A DNA stretch of 64,000 bases, taken from NCBI RefSeq assembly GCF_020042345.1, contig NZ_CP083387.1, forward strand, positions 4,402,001-4,466,000, given 5' to 3'. The notes under the pieces were generated by a model that saw nothing but the letters and a program-made list of their open reading frames with translations, did no database searches and was not told the origin of the DNA. Shown here in pieces: positions 1 through 6,285 of the stretch. Positions within the stretch are counted from its first letter, which is position 1; every line of letters starts with the position of its first letter. The DNA comes from Arachidicoccus terrestris (GTDB lineage Bacteria > Bacteroidota > Bacteroidia > Chitinophagales > Chitinophagaceae). Position numbers and translations under genes: made by a program.

Positions 1-153
1 TTCAAAATCAGTTCCTGAATTCCGTTCTCTAAAGGCATCTCTGATGCCAGCCTGAACAGCGGATTTGATAAGATAAAACAGGATGGCGATGAGTCCTATA
101 GATAATAAAACTGTCCAAAGGATACGGCTAAGACTAAAGAATGAAGAAGACAT
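1..153 (-). CDS. Small single-pass membrane protein, 5' part only
   Basis: An open reading frame starts with ATG at 153 on the minus strand and runs off the left edge without a stop, giving 51 residues. It begins MSSSFFSLSRILWTVLLSIG and has one hydrophobic helix at about residues 11-30. The helix is followed by a charged stretch (KSAVQAGIRDAFRERN). The layout suggests an N-terminal membrane anchor with a cytoplasmic tail. I do not recognise a family and the function is unknown. The clean frame and helix support a real gene; the missing C-terminus prevents more. Confidence 0.5.
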   Translation of the reverse strand, partial: MSSSFFSLSRILWTVLLSIGLIAILFYLIKSAVQAGIRDAFRERNSGTDFE

Positions 154-315
154 AAGTTTGGTTTGAAGTTGAAATAAAGAGAATGCACAAGTCTCTGAAA
201 GACAGATCAAATATAATGATTTGTGTTGAGATTGACGTCTGCATGGAAATAAAATAAGGCGTCAAGCAGTGATGCCGGCGCCTCATTTTAAATATGTTTC
301 TGTCATTATAAACAA

Positions 316-972
316 CTAACCTGGTACCCTGGAGATGTATTTTTGAATCTCTTTGATCTGTGATACGACTTCCGGTGTCGTAGGGTTGCAGGCCTTTGCT
401 TTACGAAAATAATCCTTTGCGGCCCGGAATTCCCTTTTATTCATCATAATCTGGCACATTCCCAGGTTTGCCACAGCTTTGCTTTCGTTATCCGGGATAC
501 CCATTTTTAAGGCGGCCCGCAGATATCCTTCGCCGGAACGCATATCTCCGCGCTGCATGGCCATCATCCCTAACTGTAATTTATTGGCACCTTCTGCTTC
601 CGGCATCGCTGAACCAATGGAAGAAGACTTTTTGAGGTGCTTTTCTGCCTCGTCATAATCTTTATTCATCATGGCCAGATTGCCTTTTAGAGTAAAGTAG
701 GTAGAACGTACAGGTTTGATCAACATTCCCGGAAACCATACAGAGTCAATAATTTTTTGCACCTCTTCCAGATTACCCTCTTCCATAGGCTTCTGCACCA
801 GGCGAAGCGGCCCGATAAGGAAATGGCTTAATAATCCAATAAAACCTATAAAATAAAGGGGGAACATAGCCCAGAAGCCTACCTGGCCGGTGGCATTCAG
901 GATAATGCCCACAGCAATCAGTAAAAGGCTTAACCAAAAACGATATTTTATTATTAAGTTATAAAATTTCAT
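316..972 (-). CDS. TPR-repeat membrane protein
   Basis: This 218-residue protein starts with two hydrophobic helices (about residues 10-30 and 33-55) and continues with a soluble helical region containing tetratricopeptide-like repeats. Examples are TLKGNLAMMNKDYDEAEKHL near residue 93 and a C-terminal unit around residues 165-200 with REFRAAKDYFRKAKACNP. TPRs usually hold protein partners, so this is probably a membrane-anchored scaffold, but no partner is visible. A -7-type motif (TATCTTTG on the minus strand, 993-1000) lies about 20 bases upstream of the ATG. The specific function is unknown. Confidence 0.75.
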   Translation of the reverse strand: MKFYNLIIKYRFWLSLLLIAVGIILNATGQVGFWAMFPLYFIGFIGLLSHFLIGPLRLVQKPMEEGNLEEVQKIIDSVWFPGMLIKPVRSTYFTLKGNLAMMNKDYDEAEKHLKKSSSIGSAMPEAEGANKLQLGMMAMQRGDMRSGEGYLRAALKMGIPDNESKAVANLGMCQIMMNKREFRAAKDYFRKAKACNPTTPEVVSQIKEIQKYISRVPG

Positions 973-992
973 AAAGTGTTTTAATTGAGTTG

Positions 993-1000
993 CAAAGATA
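993..1000 (-). promoter_or_regulatory. Candidate -7 element for the TPR membrane gene
   Basis: On the minus strand this reads TATCTTTG, a full match to the Bacteroidota -7 consensus TAnnTTTG, 20 bases before the ATG at 972. I found no TTG -33 element at the usual 17-23 base spacing, so the call is partial. Confidence 0.4.
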
Positions 1001-1074
1001 GGTTGTTTAATTTTGACCTCCGAATAATTCGAGATTTTTCCGTCTAATTTAAATAATTATTGATTTAGAACCCT

Positions 1075-1082
1075 TACATTTG
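1075..1082 (+). promoter_or_regulatory. Candidate -7 element for tRNA-Arg
   Basis: TACATTTG matches TAnnTTTG and ends 13 bases before the first base of the tRNA. The nearest upstream TTG (1060-1062) is only 12 bases away, too close for a normal -33 element. Confidence 0.4.
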
Positions 1083-1095
1083 CCCAACTTTTTTA

Positions 1096-1167
1096 GGTCT
1101 CGTAGTTCAATGGATAGAATAGGAGTTTCCTAAACTCTAGATACAGGTTCGATCCCTGTCGAGACCA
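1096..1167 (+). tRNA. tRNA-Arg (anticodon CCT)
   Basis: A full cloverleaf can be drawn. The acceptor arms GGTCTCG (1096-1102) and CGAGACC (1160-1166) pair perfectly, with discriminator A1167. The D arm is 1105-1108/1117-1120. The anticodon stem GGAGT/ACTCT encloses the loop TTCCTAA, giving anticodon CCT at 1129-1131 for AGG codons. The T arm ACAGG/CCTGT encloses TTCGATC. The 3' CCA is not encoded and must be added after transcription; a CCA-adding-type enzyme lies at the other end of the window. Confidence 0.95.
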
Positions 1168-1289
1168 CTTTTACCGTTTTATTAGCTGAAATACCCACTA
1201 TTGCTTCGGTTTGACTTCTCTACAACTAGTAAATTCATCCCCGAATAATCCGCAAATTCCCGAATAAGTGTTTTGGATCTTATACTCTA

Positions 1290-1744
1290 TCAATAGAGTG
1301 TGTAATTATTGGCCCTTGCTCGACTTATCCATGCAAGCAGTTGGGCCAGTAAAATAAAAAACAGGGTAATACCAGCCACATACATCATAACCACGCCTCC
1401 TTCTCCCCCGTCTTCGTTGGATCCAGGAAAGGATAAGGATCCAGCCAATGACAGATGCTCTGATAAAGGTGTAAGTCGTCCAGAGAACCGGAAATATAAG
1501 CCACAATTGCGAATTACGGGAGCTGACGGAAAGCCTGAATAAACACCACATAATATAGGTGATAGCCGCAATGAAGTTGCTTTGTACAGTAAAATAACTG
1601 AATCTATTCCAGCCATCGCCGTGGGCGGTCAGGTCTCCCTTCCGCGCTCCAAAGCTCGATTGCTGGAACAGTAAATATTGCCATTACAATTAAAACAGCA
1701 GCATTTAACCATTTTATGTGTTGAGGGAGTGCTGTGTTTGTCAT
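1290..1744 (-). pseudogene. Decayed Pr6Pr-type membrane protein gene
   Basis: Three minus-strand pieces in different frames read as one degraded membrane protein. Piece one starts with ATG at 1744 (MTNTALPQHIKWLNAAVLIV) and stops after 46 codons. Piece two, in the next frame, has FSYFTVQSNFIAAITYIMW followed by LWLIFPVLWTTYTFIRASVI. Piece three, after another shift near 1437, has NEDGGEGGVVMMYVAGITLF and a last helix, ending at 1290. The order YFTVQSN, then FPxxWxxYTxIR, then GGxGGVV-helix is what I recall for the Pr6Pr family. The middle third of that family appears to be deleted. Two frameshifts plus the internal loss argue for a dead gene. Family assignment is from memory and moderately sure. 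Confidence 0.55.
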
Positions 1745-2067
1745 CGGTGTTGTGGAATTCGAATAACCAAATTTAAATCAAAAATTTCTGATATTTCCCC
1801 AAATCGTTTAGAAATGGAGGAATCGAACGCTTATTATATTGACAGACGATAGACAAGTCGAAACAGGGCGATTTACCTGTGAGGTTATTCATTTGCTTTG
1901 CCCCTGGGCTCCATTATATAGAAAATTTAATTATTATTTAATTATAAAATCAAAATATTTGATGATATTTATGCTCCGATTTGGTGTTTTATAACTGTTT
2001 ATGGCGTTAAATAACCAATAATTATTGTATATTTAAGCGCATACCCTAGCTAAAATTGTTAACAAAC
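1745..2067. other. Intergenic stretch without a recognisable gene
   Basis: About 320 A/T-rich bases lie between the decayed membrane protein gene and the kinase-like gene. I see no convincing ORF, RNA or full promoter. A near match to the -7 element (TATATTTA, around 2028-2036) lies shortly before the downstream gene. Confidence 0.5.
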
Positions 2068-2883
2068 ATGGAAACCAGGAAAAACATACTTCCGGGTGTG
2101 AGGCCGATAAATGATAATAAGCGTATCAAGCAGCTGGCTACTATTGTTCATAATACCGGCAGATGGATGGATGTTCTTTATCATGAATGTAACGGTCTGT
2201 TTGGTAACATGAATTGGGTATCCAGAATCATGCAGGAAGAAGCGGAAGATCAGGACGTATTAGTCAAAGAAACCTTCGCAGAATTAAACCGACTCACCCA
2301 AAAAAACATCTATACCCTAAAGACAATTCATAGCTATATCGATATTATGAATACGGTAGCGAACACAAACGTGTCTTCAGGCGATTTGGTGATTCTAAGT
2401 GAAGCTATACTACTGACCTCAGTACCCGGGATGAAGCAGCTTGATATTCAATGTAGTGGATTGCCGTTGAAAGTTACCCGCACATTTGCAAAAGTTGTGG
2501 CGTTTTTATTGAATAAGGTGCTTGAGATATCTGAGCAGGCCGGATTTGACGGAGGAAGTATTAAAATAGTGTTTAACGATCAGAAACGGGCTTACCTATG
2601 TATCTGTATTTCAAGCTCAGCGTTATTTTGGCATCATGAATTATGGGAGCAGAACCTTTTATCTCCTTTACATGAGTTGCCGTCAGATCCTTCTAAATGG
2701 TCCGGACAAATATTTTATGAAATGCTGGCGCTTGTTGAGGGCAAAGTCGTGAGCGGCTGTACGCAACAACGAAATTTTACAACTGTGGGTCGTAAACCTC
2801 GGCTGGCTACAGAATTGATTCAAAGAGAGATCAGCCCACAGCATTTGGAGTTTTTGATCCCTTTCGGGCTGGGAAGGGCGTAA
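2068..2883 (+). CDS. Degenerate histidine-kinase-like signalling protein
   Basis: This is a 271-residue soluble protein (ATG at 2068; an in-frame TTG at 2056 would add four residues). Its layout follows a histidine kinase core. A helical segment contains YHECNGLFGNMNWVSRIMQ, which resembles an H-box (His at about residue 39). Next comes an N-box-like helix (VVAFLLNKVLEISEQAGF), and a C-terminal part resembling the end of an HATPase domain (SGQIFYEMLALVEGKV and a final FLIPFG). The ATP-binding glycine motifs DxGxG and GxGLG are missing. It may be a pseudo-kinase or a phosphotransfer protein. The response regulator gene follows 15 bases later, so the two probably form one operon and one pathway. 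Assignment is by pattern only. Confidence 0.55.
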   Translation: METRKNILPGVRPINDNKRIKQLATIVHNTGRWMDVLYHECNGLFGNMNWVSRIMQEEAEDQDVLVKETFAELNRLTQKNIYTLKTIHSYIDIMNTVANTNVSSGDLVILSEAILLTSVPGMKQLDIQCSGLPLKVTRTFAKVVAFLLNKVLEISEQAGFDGGSIKIVFNDQKRAYLCICISSSALFWHHELWEQNLLSPLHELPSDPSKWSGQIFYEMLALVEGKVVSGCTQQRNFTTVGRKPRLATELIQREISPQHLEFLIPFGLGRA

Positions 2884-2898
2884 ATTAAAAATAGGCAG

Positions 2899-3522
2899 AT
2901 GGAGGAAAGGATATTGGTAGCTGATGACCACGGTATTGTGAGATATGGGCTGAGCATGATGATTCGGAAGCTCCGGCCTGGTGCTATAGTCGAAGACGCC
3001 TCAGATTATGCAAAAGTGATTGACATGGCGAAGAAAAATCCTTACGATTTATATATATTGGATGTGACGATGCCTAACGGTAATTTTTTAAATGCTTATA
3101 ACTCACTTAAAAGAATTTCACCTGATTGTAAGATTTTGATCTTTTCTTCATTAGACGAAGAGGTTTATGCCATGCGATACATTGAATCCGGAGCGGATGG
3201 ATTCTTAAATAAGCTGGCAACGGAGGGTGAAATGAAAGTCGCGCTGGAGAAAATTTTCAGCAATGGTAAGTATGTCAGCGACGCGGTAAAAGACTCCTTG
3301 GTATTTTATAAATCATCAAAGGGAAAATCCCGGCCATTGGATCAGCTGTCCAACCGGGAAATTGCCATTGCTAATATGTTGGTAATTGGAAAGAGTTTAA
3401 AGGAAATCTCCCAGGAGTTACATTTGCATGTATCGACTGTAAGTACCTATAAAACTAGAATATTTGAAAAGCTACAAATCCAAAACATACCGGATTTAAT
3501 AAAGGTGTTGGATTTCAAATAG
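2899..3522 (+). CDS. NarL/LuxR-type response regulator
   Basis: A 207-residue two-domain regulator. The N-terminal receiver domain (about 1-125) has the acidic pair in VADDHG (D9, D10), the phospho-acceptor D55 in YILDVTMP, Ser83/84 in the switch position and Lys105 in FLNK. A linker leads to a LuxR-type helix-turn-helix at about 148-205 (LSNREIAIANMLVIGKSLKE, then HVSTVSTYKTRIFEKL). Phosphorylation would control DNA binding. It follows the kinase-like gene by 15 bases and is presumably cotranscribed. The target genes are unknown; the hybrid kinase or the secreted protein downstream are possible but unproven. Confidence 0.9.
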   Translation: MEERILVADDHGIVRYGLSMMIRKLRPGAIVEDASDYAKVIDMAKKNPYDLYILDVTMPNGNFLNAYNSLKRISPDCKILIFSSLDEEVYAMRYIESGADGFLNKLATEGEMKVALEKIFSNGKYVSDAVKDSLVFYKSSKGKSRPLDQLSNREIAIANMLVIGKSLKEISQELHLHVSTVSTYKTRIFEKLQIQNIPDLIKVLDFK

Positions 3523-3551
3523 CTGATAATCAATATATTTATTGCCTTTTC

Positions 3552-3567
3552 GTAGTAAATTTACTAC
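3552..3567. repeat. 16-bp perfect palindrome
   Basis: GTAGTAAATTTACTAC is its own reverse complement. It lies in the gap between the response regulator and the hybrid kinase, 180 bases before the latter. A dimeric regulator could bind here, but it could also be a chance hairpin. Confidence 0.4.
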
Positions 3568-3670
3568 ACAATAATTCAAGATTATCTACATCATATTGTA
3601 ACTGAACCCTATATTTTTGCATTGGAAATGATTGAATGGAGCATTTTTGGCTTAAAAAGGCCGATAATCT

Positions 3671-3734
3671 AGTACCGGGTGAAGGACAACCAATATGATG
3701 TAAATACGCTAGACCCTTTCCCGATCCCGGTACT
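3671..3734. repeat. 9-bp inverted repeat before the hybrid kinase gene
   Basis: AGTACCGGG (3671-3679) and CCCGGTACT (3726-3734) are exact reverse complements separated by 46 bases. The right arm ends 12 bases before the ATG at 3747. In RNA this could fold into a hairpin close to the translation start; in DNA it could be a pair of half-sites. Confidence 0.4.
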
Positions 3735-3746
3735 TTATTATTTAAA

Positions 3747-5987
3747 ATGAAGGGTATAATGATAAAAAACAAACTCATTAACAATCAGGGGTACGGTTTT
3801 ATAACAGTTATATTTTTAGTCTTGGCTCTTTCCTGTCTTTCCATTCTGGCCTTTGTTAGCCAGCGTGATTCGGATAAATTGGGCAAGACTGTAGAAGATC
3901 TTGCGCAAACCCGGTCAAGCATTGACCGGGTTGATGTAGCCATACAACTTTTATATGCAGCTGAGAACAATTGCAGAATGTATATTATCCAAAAGGATTC
4001 CACCTACGCTAAGGCTTATAAAGGGCAATTAATGGAAGTATCTGGTATTCTCGATTCCATTTCTGAGACGATAGGTGAAGGTCCGGGAAGCGTCGATATG
4101 GAACATTTGGTCGCTGATAAGACCCGAAGGACCAGTCAATATATTAATGCCCGTTTGTTGTTGGATTCATTGATACAGCTTGCCGGTAGCAAAGAAATGG
4201 CCAGCCGGTCACAAATCACGGAAACCAGATCGTTCAAAGCGCCTGCTCCAAAGGTGTCACTGGATACAATGGTGGAGCGCATAGCCAAGCCACAGGCTCC
4301 TAAAAGGAAGTTATTCAGAAGGATCGGTGATGCCATCTCTAATAAACAGAAAGATAACGAATCGGAATTATTGATAATCAGGCAGCATCAGCTTGACTCC
4401 GTTTATCAGAATAACCAGCGGACCATCATTAGAGCGTCAGCAGAGGCTTTGCAGGAGCAAGCCAGTTACTTTAAATCTTTGAAGGCTAAAGAACAGGCAT
4501 TACTGACCGCCAATCACAATTTGTTGCAAGGGCTTCAATCAATTTTAACCTCACTTAAGTCTTCTATTTTACAACAGCAGTCTGAACGAAAAATGCTGTT
4601 AAGTCATAACGCATTTTCCATCACTAAAGATATTAAATTTGGCAATACGCTTTTGATCGTTTTTGGCCTTCTGTTGACCTTGATTATTATTTGGATATTG
4701 CAACGTCTGTTTGCAAATAGTAAGGCATTAAAAAAAGCTAAGGAAGAGGCTGAGGAATTTGCCCGGCTGAAAACTGAATTTGCCGAGACCATGAGCCACG
4801 AGATTCGTACGCCGTTGCATTCCATTACCAGTTTTGCAAATGAACTGTCTACAGATCATCAAAATGGCGACCAGTCAGAAGTAATCGATGCCATCAAGTT
4901 ATCTTCCGGTATGCTGCTGTCCGTTGTGAATAATATCCTGGACTATACCAAGATGGAGAAGGGCAGGTTTAAACTGGCTGAGAGTCCCTTCAATCCAATG
5001 CTGGTCATTAAGGAAATCCTGTCTGGATTACGACTACAGGCTAAAAAGAAGAATATTCTTTTGGAGCAATATCTGGATCAGGCTATAGATACAGTGCTTA
5101 TTGGAGACGCTTTTCAGTTAAGGCAATTACTTATAAATTTATTAAGTAACGCTATTAAGTATACTGATAAAGGCTCTATCCGGATAACCGCTTGCTTAAA
5201 TCGGAAAGGTGCTGATAACTGCGTATTGGAGCTGGCCATTAAAGACACGGGAATTGGCATTGATGGGCCGGTCGACTATAAATCTGGCAGTTCTGTATTT
5301 GATGCTTATGTAACAGCGATTCATAGAAAGGAAATAAAAGAAGGAAGTACCGGGTTAGGATTAAGCATCGTTAAAAAAGTAGTAGAATTACATAAAGGTA
5401 AGATCGATGTCGAAAGTGTTGTTGGCAAGGGCACTACTTTCTATATCGATCTTACTTATAAAGCAAGCCGGACTGCTAAACCAAAAAAACATACGCCCCC
5501 TAGGGAAAGTGCCGTTGATATGCCCATTCTTCCTTCAGAAACTGAAATAAGAATAAGTCATAAAAGCATACCGGCAGAAAAAAGAATTCAACAAGATCAG
5601 TTGGCTTCGAGATCAAGGGTTCTGGTGGTTGACAATGATCTGCTCAACCGAACTTATATTACAATGCTGTTAAAAAGAAAAGGCTTTAATGTAACGGAGG
5701 CGGATAGTGCAATAGTTGCGCTTGAAAAGTATGAACATCACGTGTTTGATTTGATTATAACTGATATATCGATGCCTGAAATGAGCGGTTATGCACTAGC
5801 AGAGGCTATTCGAAGACATTCCGGAACCGGCTGTTCGACCCCGATCATTGGTGTCAGCGGACAAAAGCCACGTATCACCGGTAATGGCCAGCCTAGTGTT
5901 GAGAATTTCAACGGTTGGCTTATAAAACCTTTTGAACCTAAAGAGCTTTACGAACTGGTAAATGAATTAATTGATGGCACAAAGTAA
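3747..5987 (+). CDS. Membrane hybrid histidine kinase
   Basis: A 746-residue kinase. One membrane helix lies at about 17-37 and another at 298-322, enclosing a long periplasmic region of about 260 residues with predicted coiled coils. Cytoplasmic parts in order: HisKA with H351 in SHEIRTPLHSI; HATPase with N468 in LLSNAIKYTDKG, D500 in KDTGIGI and GSTGLGLS at 533-540; and a C-terminal receiver domain with N630/D631, D673 in ITDISMPEMSG and K727 in LIKPFEP. All catalytic positions are present, so it should autophosphorylate and relay internally. It has no output domain and needs a further partner, perhaps the regulator upstream. A second ATG at 3759 is also possible. The signal is unknown. Confidence 0.92.
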   Translation: MKGIMIKNKLINNQGYGFITVIFLVLALSCLSILAFVSQRDSDKLGKTVEDLAQTRSSIDRVDVAIQLLYAAENNCRMYIIQKDSTYAKAYKGQLMEVSGILDSISETIGEGPGSVDMEHLVADKTRRTSQYINARLLLDSLIQLAGSKEMASRSQITETRSFKAPAPKVSLDTMVERIAKPQAPKRKLFRRIGDAISNKQKDNESELLIIRQHQLDSVYQNNQRTIIRASAEALQEQASYFKSLKAKEQALLTANHNLLQGLQSILTSLKSSILQQQSERKMLLSHNAFSITKDIKFGNTLLIVFGLLLTLIIIWILQRLFANSKALKKAKEEAEEFARLKTEFAETMSHEIRTPLHSITSFANELSTDHQNGDQSEVIDAIKLSSGMLLSVVNNILDYTKMEKGRFKLAESPFNPMLVIKEILSGLRLQAKKKNILLEQYLDQAIDTVLIGDAFQLRQLLINLLSNAIKYTDKGSIRITACLNRKGADNCVLELAIKDTGIGIDGPVDYKSGSSVFDAYVTAIHRKEIKEGSTGLGLSIVKKVVELHKGKIDVESVVGKGTTFYIDLTYKASRTAKPKKHTPPRESAVDMPILPSETEIRISHKSIPAEKRIQQDQLASRSRVLVVDNDLLNRTYITMLLKRKGFNVTEADSAIVALEKYEHHVFDLIITDISMPEMSGYALAEAIRRHSGTGCSTPIIGVSGQKPRITGNGQPSVENFNGWLIKPFEPKELYELVNELIDGTK

Positions 5988-6224
5988 GGCAAATTTGGCT
6001 AGTTATCTATAAAATACTTCAATCAATCCAACCCTAACAACCGATCTTTTAATCTTTAAACCAACATGCTACCGGACAGGTCTTTCCGGCCAAAACGAAG
6101 ATGAGCGTATCATCTTAGAGAAAACACTACTCAATAATGAATTAGTCGGCTACGTGTTTACCCTTCACTTTTCAGACTAATGACCGGTTTATCAGAATAT
6201 TAATATGGGCCGATAGTGTCGCCG

Positions 6225-6245
6225 GCAGCATGTATAGCATGCTGC
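6225..6245 (+). promoter_or_regulatory. Hairpin in the leader of the T9SS protein gene
   Basis: GCAGCATG (6225-6232) and CATGCTGC (6238-6245) pair perfectly around a TATAG loop. It lies 40 bases before the start codon and is not followed by a T tract, so it is more likely a leader structure or binding site than a terminator. The rest of the gap from 5988 to 6224 holds nothing I recognise. Confidence 0.4.
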
Positions 6246-6267
6246 ATGCGGATGCTTTATGCCTTAG

Positions 6268-6285
6268 AACAACAACAACAACAAC
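6268..6285 (+). repeat. (AAC)6 repeat abutting a start codon
   Basis: Six AAC triplets directly precede the ATG at 6286. An unstructured CAA-rich leader of this kind can help translation where Shine-Dalgarno sequences are not used; that role is inferred here. Confidence 0.6.

Noticed and set aside
1309-1542. Plus-strand 77-residue frame
   Set aside because: Proline-rich with no motif; the minus-strand pieces there have clear membrane-protein character.
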